Assembly (NCBI GenBank): GCA_025059535.1
Contig: JANXCX010000005.1
Coordinates: 1-64,000 of the forward strand
DNA from: Bacteroidia bacterium
GTDB lineage: Bacteria > Bacteroidota > Bacteroidia > SpSt-205
DNA length: 64,000 nucleotides
Direction: 5' to 3'
The first letter of the stretch is position 1, and every line of letters begins with the position of its first letter. Made by a program: the position numbers and the translations under genes. Below, piece by piece: positions 42,442-51,984 of this stretch. The notes under the pieces were generated by a model that did no database searches, was not told the origin of the DNA, and worked only from the letters and a program-made list of their open reading frames with translations.

Positions 42442-43520
42442 GCCTAGCCTGTTTTTTCCTGGCCCAAGTACCCCAGATTGTTCGCTTCATTCCAGCTCGC
42501 TTCTTAGAAAGCGAAGTCCATGAGGTACATCTGTACAACCCTTACCCCCGCCCCTTAGCCATAGGGGGATGGCTGCTCGTTACGCGGGAGTATTCCGTAC
42601 GCTTTCCCCTTTCCTTAGCGATTCCGCCGAAACAGCGCTTTCGGATAGGCAAGCGAACGGGCGATTTAGTCCTTATGGGCTATCCAGATTTTCTCATTCG
42701 GTTTCCTCAGGGTAGCCAGCCTGGAGCTTACGCCGCCCTCTTAGATAATCAGGGCCGATTCCAAGGGGGGGTGTATTTAGCCCCAGCACCGCAGGTACTT
42801 TTCCTACCCGATTCGGGTTTCAACATTACGCGTGAGGGCCAGCGAATTCCCTTCTACTTACCCCCGGAATCTCAGCCCCAGTGGGAATATGTGCCATGGG
42901 AACCTGATCCGATAATCGGCGTTGTAAAAATAGAAGGGAGCTGGCGCTATACTGTGGCTAACCCTCAAAAGGAAGCCCTCTTGCATGCCCCCCTGCGTTT
43001 TTCTCTCCCGATTGCCTCGGTAGGCAGTCAGGCGATTCATATTGTATGGGAGGTAGAGGGGCGAGCGCGCTGCGAGAATTACGTGTTAGAGCGGCGAGAA
43101 GAGCGGGGGCCATGGCGCCCTTTACATCGCTTCCCTTGTCCTCAACCCCTGCCCACACGGCGGCGCATGGAATACTATGACGCCGAGGTAATTCCTAATC
43201 GACTTTACACTTATAGGCTAGCCTACGAACTTGAGCCTGGCTGGCGGTATGAGTCAGGCACCGCCGAGGTAGTTTTTGATCCCAAACGGGTGGCTTTTCG
43301 GATGGAAGCGCAGCCAGGAAGCCTAAGGCTATGGGTAGCTACTTCCCAGCCTGTAAAAATTCGGCTGCTTGATTGCGGCTTCGCCGAGCAGCTGAGAATT
43401 TACGATGGGTGGCTGAATGGAGGGGTAGAGAATGTATTTCTCTGGGATGTCCAGCGCGTGGGTGAAAGCTGCTGGGTAGTAATCTGGACGCCTCAGCGGC
43501 GCTACTGGCAGCGGCTCTGA
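42429..43520 (+). CDS. Secreted lamin-tail-like protein
   Basis: 363 residues from a TTG start at 42429 (no ATG/GTG nearby), with a signal-like hydrophobic start LSLACFFLAQ. Residues about 15-110 resemble a lamin-tail (LTD) beta domain (VHEVHLYNPYPRPLAIGGWLLV, FRIGKRTGDLVL, YAALLDNQGRFQGGV). The middle has a fibronectin-III-like segment (IHIVWEVEGRARCENYVLERR, RLYTYRLAYEL). LTD domains in Bacteroidota usually occur in secreted or surface proteins. It overlaps cbs by 13 nt and its end overlaps folD convergently by 19 bp. Confidence 0.65.
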   Translation: MAALSLACFFLAQVPQIVRFIPARFLESEVHEVHLYNPYPRPLAIGGWLLVTREYSVRFPLSLAIPPKQRFRIGKRTGDLVLMGYPDFLIRFPQGSQPGAYAALLDNQGRFQGGVYLAPAPQVLFLPDSGFNITREGQRIPFYLPPESQPQWEYVPWEPDPIIGVVKIEGSWRYTVANPQKEALLHAPLRFSLPIASVGSQAIHIVWEVEGRARCENYVLERREERGPWRPLHRFPCPQPLPTRRRMEYYDAEVIPNRLYTYRLAYELEPGWRYESGTAEVVFDPKRVAFRMEAQPGSLRLWVATSQPVKIRLLDCGFAEQLRIYDGWLNGGVENVFLWDVQRVGESCWVVIWTPQRRYWQRL

Positions 43521-44344
43521 TAGCGATGAAGGCGACAAAGATTGCTCAGAAGCGAAGCTACGGTAAGCGGCCCTACGCCGCCCGGCACTGGCGTAAGAGC
43601 CCCAGCTACCTGAGCTACGGCCGGCTGTACATCCCCGACTAGCTTCGTACCCTGCCGGTGAATGCCCACATCTATCACCACGGCCCCAGGACGGACGGCC
43701 TCAGGCGGAAACCACTGCGGCTGACCAGTAGCCACTACTACTATATCCGCCTGACGGGTGAGGGCAAAAAGATTCTGCGTGCGGCTGTGGCACAAGGTAA
43801 CCGTGGCATTTCCATAAGCCACTGGACGAGAAAGAAGCAGCGCTAAGGGGGTGCCTACCAAGCGCCCACGCCCTACTATTACTACATGCCGCCCTTCTAT
43901 AGGCACCTCGTAGTGCAAAAGAAGCTCCACTATTCCCCAAGGGGTAGCCGGAGCCCAGTTTGGGCGCCCTTGCATCAGAAGGCCCAAATTATAAGGATGC
44001 AGACCATCTACATCCTTAGAAGGCGCTATAGCCTCCAAGATCTCGTCCTCCGCAAAGTGAGAGGGAAGAGGCAGCTGCACTATGATTCCGGTGATCGCTG
44101 GATCTGCATTTAGGGTCTCAATATGCCGGAGAAGCTCAGAGGGTGTGGTAAGCTCGGGGAAGTGGTGCAAAACAGCGTGGATTCCAACTTTTCTGGCCTG
44201 CTCCATCTTGCGCTTTACGTAGATGCGGCTAGCTTCCTGCTGGCCTACCAGAATAATATCTAGCCTTAGGGCATGCTGCTGGGCGTAGGTTTCTACTTCC
44301 GCCATTAGCTTCTGCGCCACCGGCTCCCCACGCAGCCATATCAT
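43502..44344 (-). CDS. folD: Methylene-THF dehydrogenase/cyclohydrolase
   Basis: 280 residues. It interconverts methylene-, methenyl- and formyl-tetrahydrofolate with NADP. The signature region SRIYVKRKMEQARKVGI carries the catalytic Lys, GIIVQLPLPSHF is the substrate strand, DVDGLHPYNLG, and IVGRGRLVGTP plus GGVGPLTVASLL mark the nucleotide domain. The ATGA overlap with speA indicates coupled translation. Slightly short at the N-terminus relative to E. coli FolD but complete. Confidence 0.96.
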   Translation of the reverse strand: MIWLRGEPVAQKLMAEVETYAQQHALRLDIILVGQQEASRIYVKRKMEQARKVGIHAVLHHFPELTTPSELLRHIETLNADPAITGIIVQLPLPSHFAEDEILEAIAPSKDVDGLHPYNLGLLMQGRPNWAPATPWGIVELLLHYEVPIEGRHVVIVGRGRLVGTPLALLLSRPVAYGNATVTLCHSRTQNLFALTRQADIVVVATGQPQWFPPEAVRPGAVVIDVGIHRQGTKLVGDVQPAVAQVAGALTPVPGGVGPLTVASLLSNLCRLHRYQSRCQ

Positions 44345-45729
44345 AGGTAACCCAGTATTTTCAGCACCTGCTTGCTATTCTGCTCTTCGTAAAGCACCTC
44401 AAAGTGGGGCTGTCCATCACGCTCGCGGCGTATAAGGATATGCCGCGGCGTAGGGATGAGGCAGTGATGAATGCCTCCTACCCCGCTAAGGGCCTCTTGG
44501 TAAGCCCCCGTATGGAAAAAGCCGATGTACATTTCCTTGCGAGTCTTAGGTAGGAAAAGCACATTCGTATGGGCATCCGTGTGATAGAAATCCAGCTCAT
44601 CGCACGTAATCCCGCCTAAGATCACGCGCTCGTATTCCGCTGACCAATTATTTAGGGGAAGGATAATGTAGCGCTGCTTGAGGGCCCATATATCGGGTAG
44701 TACCGTCATTAGGCTACCATCTAAGATGAGCCAGCTTTCGCGGTCATTCTGACGCTTGCGTTCTAGGACTTTGAAGAGTACAGCGCCTGACTCGGCTACC
44801 GTATAGCTACCGAATTCCGAAACGATATCCGGCTCTTCTACGCCGTATTGCGTACAGGCTACCTTAAGCCGCCGCACAATCTCACTGATTACATAAGAAT
44901 AGTCAAACTCAAAATCCAGCGAGTTTCGGAAGGGCAGGCCGCCGCCAATATTGAAGTAGCGCAGCGTAGGAGCTACCTTTTTGAGCTCACAGTAGAGGCG
45001 TATCATCCGATCCAGTTCGTTCCAGTAATAAGGGGTATCGCGTATACCGGAGCTAACAAAGAAGTGGAGCATGACGAGCTCAAAGTTGGGGTTAGGCTTG
45101 ATTTTGTCTAAGTAGAAGTCTATTGCGTCCTCGGCGCGGATGCCTAGACGGCTGGTATAAACAGGGAAGTCGGGACGCTCTTCTATGGAGAGACGGATTC
45201 CCAGTTTGGCTGGCACTTCCAGCTCACTGGCATAGAAGTTAAGTTCGCGCTTAGTGTCCAGCACAGGAATGAGATTCTCAAAGCCATCATGGAGAAAATC
45301 TACGATACGCTGGGCGTAAGCAGGGGTTTTATAGCCGTTGCAGATTATCATAGTATCCTTCTTGGATATCAGCCCGCGTCGCTCTAGGGCTTCTATAATT
45401 TCCATATCAAATGCCGAAGAGGTTTCTAAGTGCACATTATGCCGAAGGACCTCCTCTAAGACGTGCCGGAAGTGTGAGCTTTTAGTGCAGTAGGCGTAGA
45501 TATACTGCCCTCGGTAATCATTTTTGAGAAAGGCCTCTTGGAAGTAGAGGCGCGCCTGCTGAATTTTCTTTCCGATTATGGGAAGGTAGGTAAGACGTAA
45601 AGGCGTGCCAAATGTCTCTACCAACTCTATTAGGTTGATACCATGAAAGTGGAGCTCATCCTCTATTACTTCAAACCCCTCTTGAGGAAAATCCACGCTC
45701 AAGTCTAAAAACTCGGCATAACTTTGCAC
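44341..45729 (-). CDS. speA: Biosynthetic arginine decarboxylase
   Basis: 462 residues, the compact fold-type III form found in Bacteroidota. PLP lysine K83 lies in YAYCTKSSHFRHV; VHLETSSAFDMEII, YFNIGGGLPF and the C-terminal GGITCDELDFYH are family motifs. It makes agmatine, the precursor of putrescine. The agmatinase-like gene diverges from it 41 bp away. The GTG start lies 4 nt after a CATATTTG box. It is coupled to folD by ATGA. Confidence 0.92.
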   Translation of the reverse strand: MQSYAEFLDLSVDFPQEGFEVIEDELHFHGINLIELVETFGTPLRLTYLPIIGKKIQQARLYFQEAFLKNDYRGQYIYAYCTKSSHFRHVLEEVLRHNVHLETSSAFDMEIIEALERRGLISKKDTMIICNGYKTPAYAQRIVDFLHDGFENLIPVLDTKRELNFYASELEVPAKLGIRLSIEERPDFPVYTSRLGIRAEDAIDFYLDKIKPNPNFELVMLHFFVSSGIRDTPYYWNELDRMIRLYCELKKVAPTLRYFNIGGGLPFRNSLDFEFDYSYVISEIVRRLKVACTQYGVEEPDIVSEFGSYTVAESGAVLFKVLERKRQNDRESWLILDGSLMTVLPDIWALKQRYIILPLNNWSAEYERVILGGITCDELDFYHTDAHTNVLFLPKTRKEMYIGFFHTGAYQEALSGVGGIHHCLIPTPRHILIRRERDGQPHFEVLYEEQNSKQVLKILGYL

Positions 45730-45733
45730 TCGG

Positions 45734-45741
45734 CAAATATG
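45734..45741 (-). promoter_or_regulatory. -7-like box CATATTTG, 4 nt before speA GTG
   Basis: One mismatch (first base) to TAnnTTTG on the minus strand; spacer CCGA, then GTG 45729. Confidence 0.5.
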
Positions 45742-45770
45742 GGACGAAAATGGAAAAGTAGAGCCTGTAT

Positions 45771-46706
45771 ATGGGCCTTCAGGTGGTAGGGATTGTGTGC
45801 GACTGGGGGGCTAAGCAGCCGGGAGGCGCCGCAGGTGTTCAAAGCTGGTATGCCTTAGCTCAGCATTACAAACATTTGGCCTGGCTAGAGGCAAAGCACC
45901 TGTGGATAGCGCCGACTTTAGCTCATCCCGTATGGTTAGGTACGGGTAGCCACCTATATGCCCATCGGCTAGAGTACTGGGTGGAGTTCGCGCGGGAGGT
46001 AGAAAAAGCTCTTGAAAGCTTAGATCTCACGGAGCGTTTGCTTTTCCTTACAGGCGACCATAGCTGGGCGGGGATAATACTACCCTTTCTAGCGGCGAGG
46101 GTAGGAGATTTAGGCGTAATATGGCTGGATGCGCACGCGGACTTTCACAATCCTGCCACTTCCCCCTCTGGTAGCCTTCACGGAATGCCGCTGGCGATGG
46201 CTACAGGGCTAAATACCTATCGCTTCCACTCTATTCCCAAAGCCACTTGGGAGATATGGGAGAGTTTGGTGCGCCAGGCTATTCCACCCGAGAACCTGCT
46301 TATGGTGGGGCTGCGCAGCTATGAGCCACCCGAATTAGATATCCTGCAAGCCTGCGGTATTAGGTACTTCACGGCGGAAGCCATAACCCGGCAAGGCGTA
46401 GAACCAGTTTGCGAAGCTATTGAGGCCTTGAGGCAGCGTACACGGCGCTTATACGTGAGCCTAGATGTAGATGTATGGGATCCCAGTTTTGCGCGCGGCA
46501 CAGGCTCACCGGCGCCTGGTGGACTCAGTATCGCCCAGCTGCGCCTCCTTCTGAAGGACCTCCTACATTGGAAGGAAACGGCATTTGTGGAGGTTACGGA
46601 AATCAATCCCCTTTTAGACCGTGAGAATCAGACGGCTCTTTATGCTTATGGCACTATACGCCCCTTTATAGACGGGGAGGGTGTGGCGGACACTTCTCTG
46701 GAGTAG
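45771..46706 (+). CDS. speB: Arginase/agmatinase family ureohydrolase
   Basis: 311 residues. Manganese-binding motifs GDHSWA (95-100), DAHADFH (120-126) and SLDVDVWDPSFARGTGSPAPGG (from about 225) are complete. The family hydrolyses arginine, agmatine or related guanidines. Pairing with the divergent speA suggests agmatine to putrescine plus urea, which is inference from context; arginase activity is equally possible on sequence. No TAnnTTTG box is seen upstream. Confidence 0.82.
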   Translation: MGLQVVGIVCDWGAKQPGGAAGVQSWYALAQHYKHLAWLEAKHLWIAPTLAHPVWLGTGSHLYAHRLEYWVEFAREVEKALESLDLTERLLFLTGDHSWAGIILPFLAARVGDLGVIWLDAHADFHNPATSPSGSLHGMPLAMATGLNTYRFHSIPKATWEIWESLVRQAIPPENLLMVGLRSYEPPELDILQACGIRYFTAEAITRQGVEPVCEAIEALRQRTRRLYVSLDVDVWDPSFARGTGSPAPGGLSIAQLRLLLKDLLHWKETAFVEVTEINPLLDRENQTALYAYGTIRPFIDGEGVADTSLE

Positions 46707-47220
46707 CGGCCTATCCGTAGGCTGGGGCCAGCTACCAGCTCGCTATGTGCTAAAGGCAGATGTAGTTAGTTTTCTATGGCGGGAGCAGCGTCTAACGGGG
46801 GAATATCGCCTTTTTGAATATGCCCCTCCCTTCGTAGCCAGTGTAGAGCGACCTAAATGGGAAGGTCTTACGGCCATTGGAAGCGTAGCTTTCTTTAGGC
46901 ATTTACCTCTTTACGGGATACTTTTACGCCCTGGCCTTCGGTATTACCCTCTTCGCCCTATGTATAGCCCTCAGGGCTTCTGGAGCGGATTTCATGTGGC
47001 AGGCGGCTTTTTCTTTCCGCGCAAGGGACTGCTTCGCGCCGCTGGTGGGCTGGGCCTTACCGTTGGCTATCAGTACATATTTCGCCAAGCCTATGGCGCT
47101 ACGGTAGAACCCTTTCTCCAAGGGGAGATTATTTTTCCCTCCTTCTCTCTCTTACCCCTACAGGTAGGCCTGCAAGTGGGTTTCGCCGGCCGGAAATGGT
47201 GGGGACAAAATCTTCCTTAG
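46681..47220 (+). CDS. Putative outer membrane beta-barrel protein
   Basis: 179 residues. A short signal-like start (WRTLLWSSGLSVGWGQ) is followed by alternating strands with aromatic ends (GSVAFFRHLPLYGILLRPGLRY, GFHVAGGFFFPRKG, GLGLTVGYQYIFRQ), as in small Bacteroidota outer membrane barrels. Function unknown. The GTG start overlaps the agmatinase gene by 26 nt. Its TAG stop abuts the TAG of the convergent phoD-like gene, giving TAGCTA. Confidence 0.55.
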   Translation: MWRTLLWSSGLSVGWGQLPARYVLKADVVSFLWREQRLTGEYRLFEYAPPFVASVERPKWEGLTAIGSVAFFRHLPLYGILLRPGLRYYPLRPMYSPQGFWSGFHVAGGFFFPRKGLLRAAGGLGLTVGYQYIFRQAYGATVEPFLQGEIIFPSFSLLPLQVGLQVGFAGRKWWGQNLP

Positions 47221-48534
47221 CTACCTTCCCCGTCGCAGCTCACGCGCATAGATGGTATGCTCCCATAACTTCTCTCCTTTACTGGTGTAGGCCGTCACAC
47301 GGAGGTGTCTATTGTTTTCCGGCCCTTCCACAGAGAGGAGGAGGAAGTTGCGCTGGGTAGTTAGTGTGCCCGGCAAGCGGAGGGGGTTCTTATCCTGGTC
47401 GGCCGCTGACCGAAAAGGAGAAGCCGTAAGGGGTGAAGCGGTGATCTCATAAACTTTCTGGCCATTTCCCAAGGTAAGAGCGGCTATTTCCGAAAAATGC
47501 CTATCGCCAGTCAGGAATATAACCCCCGATATGCCCTCCTCTTCAATACGACGCAGCAGGAGGTCTCGCTCTTCAGGATAGTTAATAAGGTTTTCGTAGC
47601 CCTGGGTGGGATTGAGAATTTGGCTGCCTGTGGCGACAAACTTGAAGGTAGCCCGGCTGCTCTTGAGCGCATCTATGAGCCACTCCAACTGTTGGGCGCC
47701 AAACATCGTACGCAGGCCCGTAGTGCGGCGATTGGGTGCCCGATAAGTGCGCCCATCCAGAAGGAAGAAATCCGCATCGCCCCACTCAAAGAAGGTACTG
47801 ATCCCTTCAGGGGCCTCGGGTACGCCATAGGAAGGGTTAGCCCAAAAGAGGGTAAAAGCCTCCCGCGTGTAACTTTTACCCCAGAAGCTCCTATCGGCAT
47901 CGTTTGGACCAAAATCATGGTCATCCCATATGGCATAGTGGGGACAGGTGGCTAAGAGAGGCTGCAGCTCGGCTAGGCTGCGGGTATGAGTATAGCGATA
48001 GAGTACGCCAGTGCGACTATTCCAGTCCGCCTCACGCAGATATACATTATCGCCTAACCACAGCATAAAATCGGGCTTTTGCGCCGCAATCGCCTTGAAG
48101 ATTTCGTAGTCTCCGCCGTAGGGCTCCCCAGGGCGGTCATAAGCCGAGTCGTTGACAAAGGCACAACTTCCTATGACAAACCTAAAGTCAGGCGGAGGTG
48201 TGCGCCACTTCCATTGCGGAAGGGTACGAACCTGGAGCTTATAAGGTAAAGAAATGGGTTTCCCATCGACGTACACTTCGCAGGCATATACCCGGCCTGG
48301 CTCTAAGGGACTAAGGACGATTTTAGCCACGCAGGCCTCGGCAGCCTGGGTTTGGACAGGTGGGGTGCGCTGCTTGCGCTTGGGTGCGGAAGTATCAGCA
48401 TATTCTATCCAGACCTTGGAGGGTTTACGCGTCTGGAGCCACACAGCCGCCTCACGATACTGGGTATACCCCAGCATAGGTCCAGAAAGTAGGAGAGACT
48501 TCTGGAGCCACAGGACTGCACTTATCCCAGGCAC
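47221..48534 (-). CDS. phoD: PhoD-like alkaline phosphatase/phosphodiesterase
   Basis: About 437 residues. An N-terminal Ig-like domain (about 20-115) is followed by a metallophosphatase domain: GSCAFVND, LWLGDNVYL, AIWDDHDFGPND, DGRTYR, FLTGDRHFSE. These match the PhoD calcium/iron phosphodiesterase family that releases phosphate from nucleotides or teichoic-type polymers in the periplasm. The N-terminus is only weakly signal-like. The frame opens at a TTG (48540), but that TTG is within the TAGCTTTG box; GTG 48534, 3 nt past the box, is the better start. Confidence 0.85.
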   Translation of the reverse strand: MPGISAVLWLQKSLLLSGPMLGYTQYREAAVWLQTRKPSKVWIEYADTSAPKRKQRTPPVQTQAAEACVAKIVLSPLEPGRVYACEVYVDGKPISLPYKLQVRTLPQWKWRTPPPDFRFVIGSCAFVNDSAYDRPGEPYGGDYEIFKAIAAQKPDFMLWLGDNVYLREADWNSRTGVLYRYTHTRSLAELQPLLATCPHYAIWDDHDFGPNDADRSFWGKSYTREAFTLFWANPSYGVPEAPEGISTFFEWGDADFFLLDGRTYRAPNRRTTGLRTMFGAQQLEWLIDALKSSRATFKFVATGSQILNPTQGYENLINYPEERDLLLRRIEEEGISGVIFLTGDRHFSEIAALTLGNGQKVYEITASPLTASPFRSAADQDKNPLRLPGTLTTQRNFLLLSVEGPENNRHLRVTAYTSKGEKLWEHTIYARELRRGR

Positions 48535-48537
48535 GTT

Positions 48538-48545
48538 CAAAGCTA
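48538..48545 (-). promoter_or_regulatory. -7 box TAGCTTTG, 3 nt before phoD GTG
   Basis: A perfect TAnnTTTG match on the minus strand inside the 28-bp gap after thiL; spacer AAC, then GTG 48534. It suggests phoD is also transcribed separately from nadA-thiL. Confidence 0.55.
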
Positions 48546-48562
48546 CACCGGAAAGGCCCGTG

Positions 48563-49585
48563 TTAGCTCGCCGGCGAATCCCTCTGGCCGCTCAAGGAGT
48601 CCCAACTAATCTCCTGGATAGGCTCCACCTGCCCTAGCGGATCTTCTAGGTATACCCCAGCCTCCTCCTGAGTATGGCCGATGAGGTAAATATCCGGCTC
48701 CCGTAGAAGAGTCTCGTAAGCCTCCTTGGGTACGGTAAAGAGAAGCTCATACTCCTCTCCGCCATAAAGAAGAAGTGCTGTGAGGGGCATTCCAAAGAGA
48801 TGGGCTACATGCTCGGTTTGAGGGTGATAGGGCAGCCGATCTAGATAAACATGCATGCCGCACCGAGAGCTGCGGGCTATCGCATGCAGACCTGCCGCTA
48901 GCCCATCCGATAAATCCACCATACTTGTAGGCTGGATACCTAGCTGCTTAAGTCGGGCCACTACGTCGCAGCGTGCCTCAGGCTTGAGCTGGCGGCCCAC
49001 CACATAAGTAAAGCCCGACACATCAGGCTGAAAAGAGGGATTCTTTAGGAAAACAGCTTTCTCGCGCTGAAGGATCTTGAGGCCGGCGTAGGCCCCTCCT
49101 AGGTCGCCCGTTACGTATATCAGCTCGCCCGGCCGTGCGCCGGAGCGGTAGGTAAGGCGGTGCTTTTCTACGCGCCCTACTACGGTCACGCTAATCCACA
49201 GATCACGCGCAGGAGAAAGGTCCCCCCCTACCACGGCTACTTGATATTTCTGCTCTACTTGCCGAAACCCCTCATAAATCTCCTCCAAACGCTCAGGGGG
49301 AAGGCGGCGAGGAATTCCCAAAGCCACCAGGAGAAAAATCGGCTCCCCATTCATAGCGCATATATCGCTAATAGCACTAGTAGCCGCCTTGTACCCTACA
49401 AAGCGCAGAGCATGATAGGTAAGATCAAAGTCCCAGTGTTCGTGGAGCACATCCACCGATAGGAGACCGTAGGTATCTTCGCCCCACTCCCACACCGCTG
49501 CATCATCCCCTATACCCTTTACTAGTAAAGGGTGAGAGCCCTGTATTCGGGCCTCTAAGCGTGCTAAAAACTCCAGTTCAGTCAA
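48563..49585 (-). CDS. thiL: Thiamine-monophosphate kinase
   Basis: 340 residues. It phosphorylates thiamine phosphate to the active diphosphate. GIGDDAAVW at the N-terminus binds Mg/ATP; KAATSAISDICAMNG, VVGGDLSPA, TGDLGGAYAGL and VDLSDGLAAGLHAIA are all present. The start is TTG 49585, two bases after the nadA stop, so it is probably co-transcribed with nadA. No TPP riboswitch is visible in the adjoining spacer. Confidence 0.93.
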   Translation of the reverse strand: MTELEFLARLEARIQGSHPLLVKGIGDDAAVWEWGEDTYGLLSVDVLHEHWDFDLTYHALRFVGYKAATSAISDICAMNGEPIFLLVALGIPRRLPPERLEEIYEGFRQVEQKYQVAVVGGDLSPARDLWISVTVVGRVEKHRLTYRSGARPGELIYVTGDLGGAYAGLKILQREKAVFLKNPSFQPDVSGFTYVVGRQLKPEARCDVVARLKQLGIQPTSMVDLSDGLAAGLHAIARSSRCGMHVYLDRLPYHPQTEHVAHLFGMPLTALLLYGGEEYELLFTVPKEAYETLLREPDIYLIGHTQEEAGVYLEDPLGQVEPIQEISWDSLSGQRDSPAS

Positions 49586-49587
49586 TC

Positions 49588-50625
49588 CTACTTGGAAATA
49601 AGGCCTAGTTGTCGGCTCATCTCTAGCATGCGTTCAATCGGTCGACGCGCCGCCTCCATCAGTTCAGGAGAAAGAGCAATCTCAGGGGCTTCATAATAGA
49701 GCGCATTGTAAATTTTCTCCAGGGTATTAAGCTTCATATGAGGGCAGGTATTGCAGCTGCAGGAGTATTCCGTAGGCGCAGGGATGAGCTCCTTATCGGG
49801 GGCAGCCTTCCGCATCTGATGGAGAATGCCCGGCTCAGTAGCCACAATAAACTGCCGCTTAGGGGACTTTATGACGTAGTTGAGGAGGCCCGTAGTTGAG
49901 CCGATAAAATCCGCCAGTTCCAAAAGAGCTGGCTCACACTCCGGATGGGCTATCAGTTCCGCCTCGGGATACTGAGCCCGCAACGCACGCACCTTCTGAT
50001 AGGAGAAGATAGTATGCACCATGCAGACCCCTTCCCACAGAACCATCTCGCGTCCAGTTTTCTTCATCACATACGCACCCAAGTTTTTATCCGGCGCAAA
50101 TATAATCCGCCAATCTGAGGGAAGGGCTTGAACTATAGGCACGGCATTAGAAGAGGTTACAATAATATCGCTCATAGCCTTAATAGCGGCGGAAGTATTT
50201 ATGTAGCTAACCACTTTGTACCCAGGGTAGCGTTGCTTGAAAGCGGCAAAAGCCTCGGGAGGGCAGCTATCCGAAAGGGAACAGCCAGCGTTTAGATCAG
50301 GGATCACCACCTTCTTATCGGGATTGAGAATCTTAGCCGTTTCCGCCATAAAATGCACGCCCGCAAATATGATCATATCTGCCTGAGTCTCAGCGGCCTT
50401 CTGAGAAAGCTGTAGGCTATCTCCTACAAAGTCAGCTATGTCCTGAATATCCGCATCCTGATAGTAGTGGGCCAGTATGATCGCATTCTTGGCTTTCTTG
50501 AGCCGCTCTATCTCCGCAAAGAGGTCTAGCGTAGGCGGAGGCTCTAAAGGCACATACCCATACTCTTTCACCAGAGAATGTATCTCTTCTGGAGAAGGCA
50601 GAGAGGCTGTGGAAATGTGGAACAT
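49588..50625 (-). CDS. nadA: Quinolinate synthase
   Basis: 345 residues. It condenses iminoaspartate with dihydroxyacetone phosphate for NAD synthesis, using a [4Fe-4S] cluster. Cluster cysteines are visible in [17 protein letters not shown] and [32 protein letters not shown] is the family's N-terminal motif. ATG 50625 (MFHISTAS) is preferred to an extension from 50643. Upstream sequence is A/T-rich without a clear TAnnTTTG box. Confidence 0.95.
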   Translation of the reverse strand: MFHISTASLPSPEEIHSLVKEYGYVPLEPPPTLDLFAEIERLKKAKNAIILAHYYQDADIQDIADFVGDSLQLSQKAAETQADMIIFAGVHFMAETAKILNPDKKVVIPDLNAGCSLSDSCPPEAFAAFKQRYPGYKVVSYINTSAAIKAMSDIIVTSSNAVPIVQALPSDWRIIFAPDKNLGAYVMKKTGREMVLWEGVCMVHTIFSYQKVRALRAQYPEAELIAHPECEPALLELADFIGSTTGLLNYVIKSPKRQFIVATEPGILHQMRKAAPDKELIPAPTEYSCSCNTCPHMKLNTLEKIYNALYYEAPEIALSPELMEAARRPIERMLEMSRQLGLISK

Positions 50626-50778
50626 AATAGATAAGTGTAACAAAAAATCGCTGGCTATCTGAGGGGTGTTCGGGAGGGCGGTTGTGGAAAGCCCCTGCGC
50701 AAATCTGCTTGATAGGTGGGGGAAGGGCAGAGTGGAGCGGGTTTAGGGTAGCTTTTTTTACCCTTCTTTGTGCAGGCT

Positions 50779-51981
50779 ATGCAGCGGGTTATCCACTGCA
50801 TTCTCAACAATCTTGTTTACGAACAGCGTCTGCATAAGATAGGACTTACTTTAGGCCGTTTCTACGAGGTGGAGCTGGTGGGGGTCAGAACCTTCGGCGA
50901 GAGAGTAAGCCTTCCTGAGCGTCCTTACAAGGTGAAGCACCTGAGGGTACCTGTTAGGGGTGGCCCTCTATTCTTTTTATGGGCTAATGGGGCATTCTTA
51001 CTTTATCTGCTGCGGCATCCAAGGTGGGATGCTGTGATAGCGTGTGATTTAGATATTCTTCCTGCCTGCTGGCTAGCGGCTAAGCTGCGGGGTAAGGCTA
51101 TAGTGCTAGATAGCCGAGAGCTTTACACGGGGCTGCCTGTGCTCATGCGGCGGCCAGTGAGGCGATGGATATGGGCGCAATTAGAGAGGATATTCTATCC
51201 GCGCGTACCATACATTCTTACAGTAAGCCCGCCCATAGCGGCATACATCCAAGCGAAGTATCGTCGGTGGGCTTGGGTGATCTACAACCTGCCCTTGCGC
51301 CAGCCCAATCCTCCTCCCCGCTACCTAAGGCGGCTCCTTATCCTCTATCAGGGCATGCTTCAGCTAGAAAGGGGACTGGAAGAGCTAATAGGGGCGCTTG
51401 CCTATACGAAGCGATGGGAGTTACTGATTGTAGGTGATGGGCCTTTGCGGCAGTGGCTAGAGAGGCTAGCCCAACTTCAGGGGGTGGCCGGTCGTGTTTC
51501 ATTTGAAGGGTTAGTGCCATTCGAGCGGCTTCCCTCCTATGCGGCAGAGGCGGCGGTAGGGGTTTCGGGAGAACTTCCGCGCGCGCCTAATCATCGCTAT
51601 GCGCTGCCCAATAAGGTATTTGACTATCTTCAACTGGGACTGCCCGTACTCGTAGGTGAGGCTCCTCTTATACGGAGGTTGGTAGAGCATTATCGGTGCG
51701 GCTGGGTAGTGGAAAGATGGCTACCTCATAGAATCGCTCAAGTGCTCGTGCGTATAGCTTCCTCCCCTCAGGCTTATGAGGAGCGAGCCCGAAATGCCCA
51801 GCAAGCGGCTTCCCAGCTTTACTGGGAGCGGCAGGCTCCCTGTATAGAGTGGATAGTAAAGCGGGCCTTACAGAGGCTTTCAGCTACGCCAGAGGAGGCG
51901 GGAACTGCCTGCACTGAGCTTGCCTTTCTGGATGCGCTCTTCAGGGAAGAGGAAATGGAGAGAAAAGGCGAAAACCAGTAG
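50779..51981 (+). CDS. Family 4 glycosyltransferase
   Basis: About 400 residues. The N-terminal domain (QRVIHCILNNLVYEQRLHKIG) and C-terminal donor domain (LLILYQGMLQLERGLEELIGA, GDGPLRQWLERLA, and the Glu/Pro-rich NKVFDYLQLGLPVLVGE) match GT4 enzymes of Bacteroidota surface polysaccharide synthesis. It stands alone with no glycan genes around it. The frame opens at GTG 50770, but the G of a CTTCTTTG -7-like sequence is that base, so ATG 50779 is chosen. It converges on yraN with 3 bp between stops. Confidence 0.82.
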   Translation: MQRVIHCILNNLVYEQRLHKIGLTLGRFYEVELVGVRTFGERVSLPERPYKVKHLRVPVRGGPLFFLWANGAFLLYLLRHPRWDAVIACDLDILPACWLAAKLRGKAIVLDSRELYTGLPVLMRRPVRRWIWAQLERIFYPRVPYILTVSPPIAAYIQAKYRRWAWVIYNLPLRQPNPPPRYLRRLLILYQGMLQLERGLEELIGALAYTKRWELLIVGDGPLRQWLERLAQLQGVAGRVSFEGLVPFERLPSYAAEAAVGVSGELPRAPNHRYALPNKVFDYLQLGLPVLVGEAPLIRRLVEHYRCGWVVERWLPHRIAQVLVRIASSPQAYEERARNAQQAASQLYWERQAPCIEWIVKRALQRLSATPEEAGTACTELAFLDALFREEEMERKGENQ

Positions 51982-51984
51982 GCC

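Noticed and set aside
49586-49587. TPP riboswitch before thiL
   Set aside because: thiL begins 2 nt after nadA; there is no leader for a THI box.
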